DNA of 42,096 nucleotides from JAJXWB01 sp039808645 (GTDB lineage Bacteria > Pseudomonadota > Alphaproteobacteria > Rhizobiales > Beijerinckiaceae), in NCBI GenBank assembly GCA_039808645.1, contig JBDHTL010000012.1, positions 1 through 42,096 on the forward strand, read 5' to 3'. Positions 8,505 to 16,398 of the stretch are shown one piece after another. The position numbers and the translations under genes were made by a program. Position 1 is the first letter of the stretch, and every line of letters begins with the position of its first letter. The notes under the pieces were generated by a model. That model searched no databases, was not told the origin of the DNA, and worked only from the letters and a program-made list of their open reading frames with translations.

Positions 8505-9911
8505 TCACGGCAGCGCGCGCGTCCACTGCCCGCGCACGACGACGTCGACGATGCGCAAGGCCGCCTCGCGCCATGTGGGACGCACGACGCGCGTGGGATC
8601 GGCAATGGCGCGACCGGCGATGAAATCGCGGACGAGCGCCGCCAGCGCGCCGGAATCGTTCACGCGGAAATAGAGCGCGCCCTCGCCGCCGATCTCGCGG
8701 AAGACCGGAATGTCGCTGCACAGCGCGGGCTTGCCGCGCCAGGCGGCTTCGGCGACCGGCAGGCCGAAGCCCTCGGCATAGGACGGCGCGAGCGCGGCGG
8801 CGCAACGATCGTAGGCATGGGCGAGATCGGCGTCGCCCGCCGCGTCGAACCAGAACAGGCGCCGGCCGAATTCGCGATGCGTGCGGATGTCGTCGATCAC
8901 GGCGTCGACGTGCCAGCCGCGGCGGCCGACGAAGACGAGGCGCGCGTTGGCGCCGGCGCGCCAGAGTTCCTCGAAGGCCGCGAGCGCGACCGCGTGGCCC
9001 TTGCGCGGCTCCAGCGTGCCGACCAGCAGGAAGGTCGGCGCGTCGTCGGCGAAAGCCGCGCGGATCGCCGCGTCCGGCTCGCCGGCGCCGGTGGGCGCGA
9101 TGTCGGAGCCGCAATGGAACCAGCCGACCTCGAGCCCCGCGCGATGCGGCAGGCGCTGCGCGGCGACGAAGGCGCAGAGTTCGTCGGCGACCGTCTTCGA
9201 GATTGCGACGAGCCCGTCGCTTTCGAGCAGCGCCGCCTTCAGCCAGGCCAGATGCACCTCCGGCACGTCGCCGACGGAGGCGCCCTTGTAGAGCTGCGGA
9301 ATGAGATCGTACACGCAGGAGACGATCGCGCCGCTCTTCGCTCGCACCTCGGCGAAGACGTCCGCGAAGGCCGCGAACTCCTTCCAGCTGTTGTCGAGCA
9401 TCAACAGCCGGTCGCCGGTCTCGATCGCGAGCGGCCGGTCGTCCTGCGTCTTCGCGCGGCCGGTTGCGGCGGCGACGTAGGAGTCGCATGTCCAGAGCCT
9501 TCCGTCCTGCAGCCGCACGGCGACTGGCGTCACGCCGAGATCGGGCTCCGCATAGAGCGCGCGCACGACCTGGCGCACGACGCGCTGGATGCCGGTCCGG
9601 TCGTCATGCGCGACGATGGCGGTGACGTCGACCAGAAGCCGTTTCGCGGGGGCGGGCGCGCTTGCCGCATTTTCCGGAGCCGCGCGCGCGGGCGCGGGCG
9701 CTTCCTTGTTCGCGGCCGGCGCGAAGATCCGCCTGATCGCGCGTTCCACGATTCGCACTGGCGCGCCGAAATGCCAGGCGGCGCTGTAGATCGCCTCGGC
9801 ATGGCGTTTTTCGAGACGTTCGAGTTCGCGGCGGAGCTGATCGACCTGGAATTCGAGAATGCGGAGGCGATCGGCGACTTTCCTGTCCGGCCCGGTCGGA
9901 TCGTCGCCCAT
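8505..9911 (-). CDS. family 4-type glycosyltransferase
   Basis: A GT-B glycosyltransferase of 468 residues, expected to move a sugar from a nucleotide donor onto a surface polysaccharide or lipid carrier. Residues 10-40 are a predicted coiled coil (RILEFQVDQLRRELERLEKR), an extra N-terminal piece. The catalytic C-terminal half shows LLVGTLEPRKGH, LVFVGRRGW, and APSYAEGFGLPVAEAAWRGKP with the EX7E-type glutamates. It starts 11 bp after the rmd stop, with AGGAGG before the ATG, so it is co-transcribed with the GDP-sugar genes. Use of GDP-D-rhamnose as donor is inferred from the neighbours. Confidence 0.88.
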   Translation of the reverse strand: MGDDPTGPDRKVADRLRILEFQVDQLRRELERLEKRHAEAIYSAAWHFGAPVRIVERAIRRIFAPAANKEAPAPARAAPENAASAPAPAKRLLVDVTAIVAHDDRTGIQRVVRQVVRALYAEPDLGVTPVAVRLQDGRLWTCDSYVAAATGRAKTQDDRPLAIETGDRLLMLDNSWKEFAAFADVFAEVRAKSGAIVSCVYDLIPQLYKGASVGDVPEVHLAWLKAALLESDGLVAISKTVADELCAFVAAQRLPHRAGLEVGWFHCGSDIAPTGAGEPDAAIRAAFADDAPTFLLVGTLEPRKGHAVALAAFEELWRAGANARLVFVGRRGWHVDAVIDDIRTHREFGRRLFWFDAAGDADLAHAYDRCAAALAPSYAEGFGLPVAEAAWRGKPALCSDIPVFREIGGEGALYFRVNDSGALAALVRDFIAGRAIADPTRVVRPTWREAALRIVDVVVRGQWTRALP

Positions 9912-9922
9912 CGCGCGCCTCC

Positions 9923-10894
9923 TCAGGCGTCGCGCGGGGCGCCGGCGTCGCGCCAATGCGCGAGCAGGGCCTCCACGATGGCGTCCACGCCGATGGTCGG
10001 CTTCCAGCCGGTCGCCTGTTCGAGCCGCGCGGCTGAGCCGACCGCCATTGGCACGTCGCTCGGGCGCAGGCGCTTGGGATCGATCGCGACGTCGAAGGGA
10101 ACGCGCGCATGGGCGCGGAACTTCTCGACGAGGTCGCCGATGCGCCACGAGCCGCCCGAGGCGACGTTGTAGACGCTGCGCTCGCCGGCCGCGGCGGCCG
10201 TCTGCAGCATGGCGAGATAGGCGGCGCAGACGTCGCGCACGTCGAGGAAATCGCGGCTCGCCTCGAGATTGCCGAGATCGAGGCGAGGGGGCCGGCGCCC
10301 GGCCTCGATCTCGGCGATCTGATGGGCCAGCGAAGGCAGGACGAAGCGCACGTCCTGGCCGGGACCGGTATGGTTGAAGGGACGCGCGACGATCAGGCGC
10401 GCCTGCGGCAGCACGTCCGGCAGCATGGATTCGGCGGCGGCCTTGGCGCGTGCGTAGGCGTTCATCGGGCGCAAGGGCGTATCTTCCGTCGCGACGCCGT
10501 CGCGGAAGCTCCAGCCGTAGACTTCCGAGGAGCTCACGAAGAAGAAGGTCGTCTCCGGGCAGGCCCGCTGACAGGCATGCGCCAGTTCCAGCGTGCCGCC
10601 GAAATTGACGCGCCAGGTGGCTTCGGCCAGTTCGGCGCTCGCGCCGATGGCGGCCTGCGCGGCCAGATGCAGCACGAGATCGGGCTTGAAGGCGGCGACG
10701 ATGCGGCCGATGGCGGCGCTGTCGATCACTTCCGCGTCGAGCGCGTGCCAGCCCTCGCGATGCACCGTTTCTCCCGGGCGGCGCAGCAGGATTCGTTCGG
10801 CCCCCGGCCAGGCCGCGCTGATCGCCGGCGCGAGATAGCCGCCGACGAAACCGGTGCCGCCGGTCAACAGAATGCGCTGATAGCGGAGCGACAT
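9923..10894 (-). CDS. rmd: GDP-4-dehydro-6-deoxy-D-mannose reductase (or close SDR)
   Basis: An extended SDR of 323 residues that would reduce the 4-keto sugar made by Gmd to GDP-D-rhamnose. It has the Rossmann motif TGGTGFVGG (11-19), HLAAQAA, VSSSEVYG (120-127) and the catalytic pair Tyr147/Lys151 (YARAK). It sits 10 bp downstream of gmd on the same strand, the usual arrangement for Rmd. The alternatives, GDP-L-fucose synthase or another 4-epimerase, are less likely because NTGPGQD and overall length match Rmd-type reductases better. The stereochemical outcome is inferred. Confidence 0.82.
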   Translation of the reverse strand: MSLRYQRILLTGGTGFVGGYLAPAISAAWPGAERILLRRPGETVHREGWHALDAEVIDSAAIGRIVAAFKPDLVLHLAAQAAIGASAELAEATWRVNFGGTLELAHACQRACPETTFFFVSSSEVYGWSFRDGVATEDTPLRPMNAYARAKAAAESMLPDVLPQARLIVARPFNHTGPGQDVRFVLPSLAHQIAEIEAGRRPPRLDLGNLEASRDFLDVRDVCAAYLAMLQTAAAAGERSVYNVASGGSWRIGDLVEKFRAHARVPFDVAIDPKRLRPSDVPMAVGSAARLEQATGWKPTIGVDAIVEALLAHWRDAGAPRDA

Positions 10895-10904
10895 CGCGGC
10901 TGCG

Positions 10905-11891
10905 TCAGAGCGTTTCGGAATTCTTGACGCGCTCGAGATCGGCGTCGACCATTTCGTGGATCATCTGTTCGAGCGTGGTCGTCGCCTGCCAGCCGAGCCT
11001 GGCTTTCGCCTTGTCCGGGTTGCCGAGCAGCACGTCGACTTCGGCCGGGCGGTAGAAGGCGGGATCGATCACGACATGTTTGGCCATGTCGAGGCCGACA
11101 TGGTCGAACGCGATGCGGCACATGTCGCGCACGGTGGTGGTGACGCCGGTCGCCACGACGTAATCGTCGGGCTTGTCCTGCTGCAGCATCATCCACATGG
11201 CCTGCACGTAGTCGCGCGCGTGGCCCCAGTCGCGCTTGGCGTCGATATTGCCGAGGCGCAATTCCTTCGCCTTGCCGAGCTTGATGCGCGCGACGCCGTC
11301 GGAGACCTTGCGGGTGACGAATTCGATGCCTCGCAGCGGGCTCTCGTGGTTGAAGAGAATGCCGGAGGAAGCGTGGAAGCCGAAGCTCTCGCGGTAGTTG
11401 ACGGTGATCCAGTGGCCGTAGAGCTTGGCCACCGCGTAAGGCGAGCGCGGATAGAAGGGCGTCGTCTCGCTCTGGCGGTCCTGCTGGATCAGGCCGAACA
11501 TTTCCGAGGAGGACGCCTGATAGAAACGCGCCTCCGGCGCCTCGGCGCGCATGGCTTCCAGCATATTGGTCACGCCGGTCGCGGTGATATTGGCGGTGTG
11601 GATCGGCTGGCGCCAGGAGGAAGCGACAAAGCTCTGCGCGGCGAGATTGTAGATTTCGTCCGGCTTCGTCTCCTTGACGATGCGCACCAGGCTGGACACG
11701 TCGTCCATGTCGCCGTCGAGCAGGGTCACCTGGTCGGCGACGCCGAGCCAGCGCAGGCGATGATCCTCGACGCCGCGGTGCGAGGAGCGGCGGATGACGC
11801 CGAACACCTCGTAGCCCTTGGAGAGCAGGAATTGCGAGAGATAGGCCCCATCCTGCCCCGTGATGCCGGTCAGGAGCGCGCGCTTGGCCAT
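10905..11891 (-). CDS. gmd: GDP-mannose 4,6-dehydratase
   Basis: Converts GDP-D-mannose to GDP-4-dehydro-6-deoxy-D-mannose, the branch point to GDP-rhamnose and GDP-fucose. A 328-residue extended SDR. It opens with RALLTGITGQDGAYL (Rossmann GxxGxxG, Gly9/12/15), then YNLAAQSFV, YQASSSEMFG, and the catalytic Tyr152/Lys156 (YAVAK). LFNHESPLRG and KRDWGHARDYV are family signatures. First gene of the gmd-rmd-glycosyltransferase set. Length is slightly under the common 340-370, but no conserved block is missing. Confidence 0.95.
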   Translation of the reverse strand: MAKRALLTGITGQDGAYLSQFLLSKGYEVFGVIRRSSHRGVEDHRLRWLGVADQVTLLDGDMDDVSSLVRIVKETKPDEIYNLAAQSFVASSWRQPIHTANITATGVTNMLEAMRAEAPEARFYQASSSEMFGLIQQDRQSETTPFYPRSPYAVAKLYGHWITVNYRESFGFHASSGILFNHESPLRGIEFVTRKVSDGVARIKLGKAKELRLGNIDAKRDWGHARDYVQAMWMMLQQDKPDDYVVATGVTTTVRDMCRIAFDHVGLDMAKHVVIDPAFYRPAEVDVLLGNPDKAKARLGWQATTTLEQMIHEMVDADLERVKNSETL

Positions 11892-12042
11892 GGAAAGTCC
11901 TCGAATCGGGGCCGCACAGCCGCCGTGATCGGCCGCGCGGGCGTTCCACGCGCGACGAAATGGGCCGGGCGGCGCCCAAGGGCGACCCGGGAGATGCGCC
12001 GCAATAGCAAAAGCGGGCGGAGGTAGGCAAGTTTGGGGCGCG

Positions 12043-12108
12043 CCGGGACCGCCGGCTTCCAGCGGGCTTTTCGGCAGGCATTTGCCGGCCGGAGGCCGGC
12101 GATCCCGG
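12043..12108. repeat. imperfect inverted repeat element
   Basis: Two 18-bp arms, 12043-12060 (CCGGGACCGCCGGCTTCC) and 12091-12108, match as inverted repeats at 16 of 18 positions, separated by 30 bp. It lies between gmd and the crotonase gene downstream of its stop. This looks like a REP/palindromic intergenic element rather than a classical terminator, since no T-run follows. Confidence 0.55.
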
Positions 12109-12116
12109 CTTTGGCC

Positions 12117-12923
12117 CTACGGCTCCGCGAAATTCGGAGCGCGCTTCTCCATCTGCGCCTTGACCGCCTCGATCTGATTGGGACTGCCGATCAGCGCGAA
12201 CTGCTCGACCGATTCCGCCTCGAGGCCGGTCTGGACGTCGGTGACGACGGCGAGGTTGAGCAGGCGCTTGGCGGCGCGGATGGCATGGGGATTCTTGGCC
12301 GCGATCTCGCGCGCCGTCTCCATCGCCGCCGCATAGGGGTCGGCGGTCACGCGGGTGACGAAGCCGTACTGGAAGGCTTCCTCGCCCGTGAAGATGCGGC
12401 CGGTGTAGGTCAGTTCGCGCACGATGTCCTCGCGCGCCAGATGGCGCATGATCTGCGTGCCGGCGACGTCGGGCACGAGGCCCCAGCGGATTTCCAGGAT
12501 CGACATCTTGCAGTCGGACGTTGCGTAGCGCATGTCGGCGCCGAGCGCGAGCTGGAAGCCGCCGCCGAGCGCGACGCCGTGCACGGCGGCGATCACCGGC
12601 ACGGGCAGTTCGCGCCACACCCAGGCCGCCCATTGCGGCTTGTTGGCAGGGCCATGCGTGCGGGCGCGCAGGTCGCGCATGCCGGCGAGCGCCGCGCCCT
12701 GCGTCTTCATCGCCTCGAACCGGCCCATGTCGAGCCCGGCGCAGAAGGCGCGGCCTTCGCCCGACAGCACGATCGCGCGCAGGCCCTTCATCTTCATCAG
12801 CCTGTCGCCGGCTTCTACCAGGGCGTCGAACATCGCCTCGTCGAGCGCATTCATCTTGTCGGCGCGGATCAGGCGCACATCGGCGACGCCGTCTTTGAGA
12901 TCGATGGAAACGCGGTCTTTCAT
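12117..12923 (-). CDS. crotonase-family protein (enoyl-CoA hydratase-like)
   Basis: A 268-residue acyl-CoA enzyme. The oxyanion-hole segments are present: EGRAFCAGLDMGRF and VHGVALGGGFQLALGAD. Of the two glutamates used by classical enoyl-CoA hydratase, the second is kept (SILEIRWGLVPD) but the first is replaced by Gln in GGGFQLA, so plain hydratase activity is doubtful; isomerase, hydrolase or lyase activity is possible. Start at 12923 (MKDRVSIDLKDG) begins the conserved fold; longer in-frame extension runs into the GC-rich repeat upstream. Neighbours are catabolic oxidoreductases, but no operon link is obvious. Confidence 0.85.
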   Translation of the reverse strand: MKDRVSIDLKDGVADVRLIRADKMNALDEAMFDALVEAGDRLMKMKGLRAIVLSGEGRAFCAGLDMGRFEAMKTQGAALAGMRDLRARTHGPANKPQWAAWVWRELPVPVIAAVHGVALGGGFQLALGADMRYATSDCKMSILEIRWGLVPDVAGTQIMRHLAREDIVRELTYTGRIFTGEEAFQYGFVTRVTADPYAAAMETAREIAAKNPHAIRAAKRLLNLAVVTDVQTGLEAESVEQFALIGSPNQIEAVKAQMEKRAPNFAEP

Positions 12924-12970
12924 AACTTTGGCTCCCTGTGAGTTCTGCGAATTTCGTGGGAGCCCGCAGG

Positions 12971-13093
12971 CCCCCTCCCTATCCCTCCCCCGCTCCGCGG
13001 GAGAGGGGATGTCCAACTGTCGTGATCAAGAATGTTGATGAAGCCACGCGCCTTCCCCCTCTCCCGCGGAGCGGGGGAGGGTCGGGGAGGGGG
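12971..13093. repeat. GC-rich inverted-repeat pair
   Basis: Arms at 12971-13008 and 13056-13093 (38 bp each) are inverted copies that agree at about 35 of 38 positions. Each contains a smaller palindrome around CTCCGCGGGAG. A related short hairpin is at 23608-23630. It lies between the crotonase start and the end of the FAD-linked oxidase gene, both on the minus strand. A REP-like mobile or mRNA-stabilising element is the likeliest reading. Confidence 0.7.
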
Positions 13094-13099
13094 CGCTGC

Positions 13100-14527
13100 T
13101 CACAGCACCTTCCCCGGATTGAGAATCCCGTTCGGGTCGAGCGTCTGCTTGATCGTGCGCATCAATTGCATGGCCACCGCGTCCTTCACGTGCGGAAGCT
13201 CGTCCCGCTTCATGATGCCTATGCCGTGCTCGGCGGAGATCGAGCCCTGATATTTGGCCACCAGGCCGTGCACGATCTCGTTCACCTCATGCCAGCGGTC
13301 CAGAAACGCCTGCTTGTCGGCGCCGACGGGTTGCGAAACGTTGCAATGGATATTGCCGTCGCCGAGATGGCCGAAGGCGACCATGCGCGCGCCCGGCACG
13401 GCGGCCGGCACGTCGCGCGCGACGTCGGCGAGAAAGGCGGGCGCGGCAGAGATCGGCACGGAGACGTCGTGCTTGATCGAACCGCCCTCGTGCTTCTGCA
13501 CCTCCGACAGGAGTTCGCGCAGGCGCCAGAAATCGTTGCGCTGGTCGAGAGACGTCGCGATGGCGGCGTCTTCGACGAAGCCTTTTTCGATAGCTTCGCC
13601 GAGCAAGGTCTCGAGCGTCTCTTCCAGCGCGGAGTCGGTCTGCGACGCCAGTTCGATCAGCACATACCAGGCGTGCTGTTCCTGAAGTGGATCGCGCGTA
13701 TCGGCGCCGTGCCGCAGCACGAAGTCGACGCCGATGCGCGGCACAAGTTCGAAAGACTTCACGTCGGCGCCCGCGCGCGAGAGCGCAAGGTCGAGCAGGC
13801 CGAGGGCGGCCTCGGGCGAAGCGAGACCGACGAAACCCGTCGCGCGCGCGCGCGGCTTCGGAAACAGCTTCAACACCGCGCCGGTGATGATTCCGAGCGT
13901 GCCTTCGGCGCCGATGAACAGGTTCTTCAGGTCGTAGCCCGTGTTGTTCTTCTTGACCTTGCAGAGATCGGACATGACGCGCCCGTCGGCGAGCACGACC
14001 TCGATGCCCATGACGAGATCGCGCGCGACGCCATAGGCGAGCGCGGCGACGCCGCCGGCGTTGGTCGAAAGATTGCCGCCGATCGTGCAGGAGCCTTCGG
14101 ACGGCAGCGACAGCGGAAAGAGCCGGTCGACCGCGTCCGCCGCGGCTTGCGCGTTCTGCAGCGTCACGCCGGCGTCGACGGTCAGCGTGCTGGCGGTCGC
14201 GTCGATTTCGCGGATCGCGCTCAGGCGGCGCAGCGACAAGACGATCTCGTCGCCCGCCTGCGAGGGAACCTGTCCGCCGACGAGGCCGGTGTTGCCGCCC
14301 TGCGGCACGATCTTGACGCCGCGCGCGTTGCAGAGCGCCAGCAGCCGCGAGACCTCTCCGACCGAGCCCGGCCGCACGACGGCGCGCGCGGCGCCGCGAT
14401 AGAGACCGCGCTCCTCGACGAGATAGGGCTGCATGGCGAAGGCGTCGACGACGACATGCGCCGCCCCGACGATGGCGGCGATTTCGCCCAGCGTGTCGTC
14501 GCGCGCGACATCAGGAGAAACGGACAA
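13100..14527 (-). CDS. FAD-linked 2-hydroxyacid oxidase/dehydrogenase (GlcD/D-2-HGDH type)
   Basis: A 475-residue flavoprotein of the vanillyl-alcohol-oxidase superfamily that oxidises a 2-hydroxy acid to a 2-oxo acid. The N-terminal FAD-binding domain shows VVRPGSVGEVSRLLALC and PQGGNTGLVGGQVP; GCTIGG-type sequence follows (EGSCTIGGNLSTNAGG). The C-terminal domain has FGHLGDGNIHCN and SAEHGIGIMKRDELP, hallmarks of D-lactate/D-2-hydroxyglutarate dehydrogenases. Start: the TTG at 14527 lies 5 bp after the aldolase stop on the same strand and gives family length; no ATG is suitably placed. It pairs with the HpaI-type aldolase, consistent with oxidation or recycling of an aldolase substrate or product. 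Exact substrate unknown. Confidence 0.88.
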   Translation of the reverse strand: MSVSPDVARDDTLGEIAAIVGAAHVVVDAFAMQPYLVEERGLYRGAARAVVRPGSVGEVSRLLALCNARGVKIVPQGGNTGLVGGQVPSQAGDEIVLSLRRLSAIREIDATASTLTVDAGVTLQNAQAAADAVDRLFPLSLPSEGSCTIGGNLSTNAGGVAALAYGVARDLVMGIEVVLADGRVMSDLCKVKKNNTGYDLKNLFIGAEGTLGIITGAVLKLFPKPRARATGFVGLASPEAALGLLDLALSRAGADVKSFELVPRIGVDFVLRHGADTRDPLQEQHAWYVLIELASQTDSALEETLETLLGEAIEKGFVEDAAIATSLDQRNDFWRLRELLSEVQKHEGGSIKHDVSVPISAAPAFLADVARDVPAAVPGARMVAFGHLGDGNIHCNVSQPVGADKQAFLDRWHEVNEIVHGLVAKYQGSISAEHGIGIMKRDELPHVKDAVAMQLMRTIKQTLDPNGILNPGKVL

Positions 14528-14532
14528 ATTCT

Positions 14533-15303
14533 TCAGGCCCCGCTCTTGAACCGCCGCGCGAGCGCTTCCGACTGGCGCGCGAGCAGGCCGATATCCGAGC
14601 CGACGGCGGTGAATGTCGCGCCGGCCTCCATGTAGCGCCGCGCCAGCGTCTCGTCCGGCGTGAGAATGCCCGCCGCCTTGCCGCCGGCGCGGATACGGCG
14701 GATCATGCTGACGATCGTCTCGACCACGAAGAGGTTGTTCTGCTCGCCCAGATGGCCGATCGCCGCCGAGAGATCGCCGGGGCCGATGAACACGCCGTCG
14801 ACGCCTTCGGTCGCGACGATCGCGTCGAGATTGTCGAGGCCCTTCTGCGTTTCGACCTGCACAAGCACGCAGATCTCGTCCTCGCAGCGTGTGTGATAGT
14901 TCCTGATGCGTCCGAAGCGCGAGGAACGCGACGAGCCGGAAAAGCCGCGCACGCCGCGCGGCGGATAGCGTGTGGCGGCGACGGCGGCGGCGGCCTCTTC
15001 GGCGGTGTTGACGACCGGCAGCAGCAGCGTCTGCACGCCCATGTCGAGAAAGCGCTTGATCAGAACCATGTCGTTCCAGGCGGGGCGGACGATCGGATGG
15101 ACGTCGTTCTCCATCGCCGCCTGCAACTGGCTCAGCACGTTGGGGACTTCGTTGGGCGCGTGTTCGGTGTCGAGCAGCAGCCAGTCGAAACCGGAGCCGG
15201 CCACGACCTCGACCGCGTAATTGTCGGCGAGCGAGCACCACAGGCCGATCTGCTGGCGGCCGGCCGAAATGGCGCGCTTGAAGGAATTCTGCGGCAGGTC
15301 CAA
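14533..15303 (-). CDS. HpcH/HpaI-family aldolase
   Basis: Class II, metal-dependent pyruvate aldolase of 256 residues, cleaving or forming 4-hydroxy-2-oxo acids. Family marks: FDWLLLDTEHAPNE, PIVRPAWND (substrate-binding Arg), VQVETQKGLDNLDAI (metal-binding Glu) and GVFIGPGDLSAAIG (metal-binding Asp). Related to 4-hydroxy-2-oxoheptanedioate aldolase and 2-keto-3-deoxy-L-rhamnonate aldolase; the two cannot be told apart here. It starts the two-gene unit with the FAD-linked oxidase. It is divergent from the SDR at 15567, sharing a 263-bp intergenic region. Confidence 0.9.
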   Translation of the reverse strand: MDLPQNSFKRAISAGRQQIGLWCSLADNYAVEVVAGSGFDWLLLDTEHAPNEVPNVLSQLQAAMENDVHPIVRPAWNDMVLIKRFLDMGVQTLLLPVVNTAEEAAAAVAATRYPPRGVRGFSGSSRSSRFGRIRNYHTRCEDEICVLVQVETQKGLDNLDAIVATEGVDGVFIGPGDLSAAIGHLGEQNNLFVVETIVSMIRRIRAGGKAAGILTPDETLARRYMEAGATFTAVGSDIGLLARQSEALARRFKSGA

Positions 15304-15489
15304 GGGGGCGTCTCCGGAAAGGAGCGGATTGAATCATGCGGCCCGTGCGGCGGCAAGCGGCGGCCGCACGGGCCAGATGAGCGCGGCGGTCTCGCATTGG
15401 GTTGCGTCGCCCAGAAGCCACGGATAACCATGCCCGCCAAGGCTCCGGAAACGCATGTCAGGCCACGCCTTCATGTCGCGGCCATCCTT

Positions 15490-15530
15490 GGAGCGCAGCC
15501 TGCGGCTGCTCCCCGGGGACGAGGTCCCGA
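15490..15530. repeat. hairpin cluster in the aldolase/SDR intergenic region
   Basis: Two short hairpins in a row: GCAGCC-tgc-GGCTGC near 15495-15509, then GGGAC-gag-GTCCC just after. They lie in the divergent gap between the aldolase and the SDR. The look is that of an intergenic palindromic element rather than a regulator site, but no second copy was found in this window. Confidence 0.35.
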
Positions 15531-15566
15531 TGCGGGGCGGAGGCCTGGAACCAAGCGAGGCGCGGC

Positions 15567-16397
15567 ATGGCATTTCCCTTCAAAGACGCGGTGGCGGTCG
15601 TCACGGGCGCCGGCGGCGGGCTCGGGCAGGCGCTCGCGCTCGATCTGGCGCGGCGCGGCGCGCGCCTCGCGCTCACCGACCGAAATCCCGAATCGCTCGC
15701 CAAGACCTGCGAGGCCTGCCGCGCCGCGGGAGCCGTCGTCAGCGAGCACATGTTCGACATGGCCGACGCCGCCGCCATCGCCGCGCTGCCCGATGTCGTC
15801 GTGGAGCGGCACGGAAAGGTCGATCTGGTCGTCAACAATGCGGGCGTCGCGCTCGCGGGCACGTTCGAGCAGATCGGGCTCGACGATTTCGAATGGCTGA
15901 TGAACATCAACTTCTACGGCCCCGTGCGAATGTGCAAGGCGTTCCTGCCGGCCCTGAAGGCGCGGCCGACCGCGCATGTCGTCAATATTTCGAGCCTGTT
16001 CGGGCTTGTCGCGCCGCCCGGTCAGACGGCCTATTGCGCCGCCAAGTTCGGCCTGCGCGGCTTTTCGGAATCGCTGCGGCATGAGCTCGCCGACACGAAT
16101 ATCGGCGTCACGATCGTCCATCCCGGCGGCATCCGCACGAGCATCGCGCTGTCGGCGCGCATCCCGCTCGGCGTGAACTCGACCGAGCTCAAGGAGCAGA
16201 TGGAGAAGTTCAACGCCTTTCTGACGACCGATCCCGCGGTCGCCGCGCGCATCGTTCTCGACGGCGTGGACAGACGGGCGCCGCGCGTTCTGATCGGGAG
16301 CGACGCCCGACGCGGCGACATATTGCAGCGGCTGCTGCCGGGAACCTATTGGAAAATCATGAAGCGCGGCGTCGAGCGCGCGATGAGCGAGTCCTGA
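15567..16397 (+). CDS. short-chain dehydrogenase/reductase
   Basis: Classical SDR of 276 residues: cofactor motif TGAGGGLG (13-20), NNAG (90-93), catalytic Ser in VNISSLFG (142-143), Tyr156 and Lys160 in YCAAK. The acidic residue at the end of strand 2 is LTDRN, with Asp then Arg, so NAD against NADP preference is unclear. The C-terminal tail (GTYWKIMKRGVERAM) is longer than in many SDRs. GAGG precedes the ATG at 15567. One base separates it from the esterase gene, so the two are co-transcribed, and acting on one ester/alcohol route is plausible. Confidence 0.9.
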   Translation: MAFPFKDAVAVVTGAGGGLGQALALDLARRGARLALTDRNPESLAKTCEACRAAGAVVSEHMFDMADAAAIAALPDVVVERHGKVDLVVNNAGVALAGTFEQIGLDDFEWLMNINFYGPVRMCKAFLPALKARPTAHVVNISSLFGLVAPPGQTAYCAAKFGLRGFSESLRHELADTNIGVTIVHPGGIRTSIALSARIPLGVNSTELKEQMEKFNAFLTTDPAVAARIVLDGVDRRAPRVLIGSDARRGDILQRLLPGTYWKIMKRGVERAMSES

Positions 16398-16398
16398 C

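Noticed and set aside
12971..13093. CRISPR array, because of the repeated arms
   Set aside because: Only two copies, inverted relative to each other, without regular spacers or cas genes.
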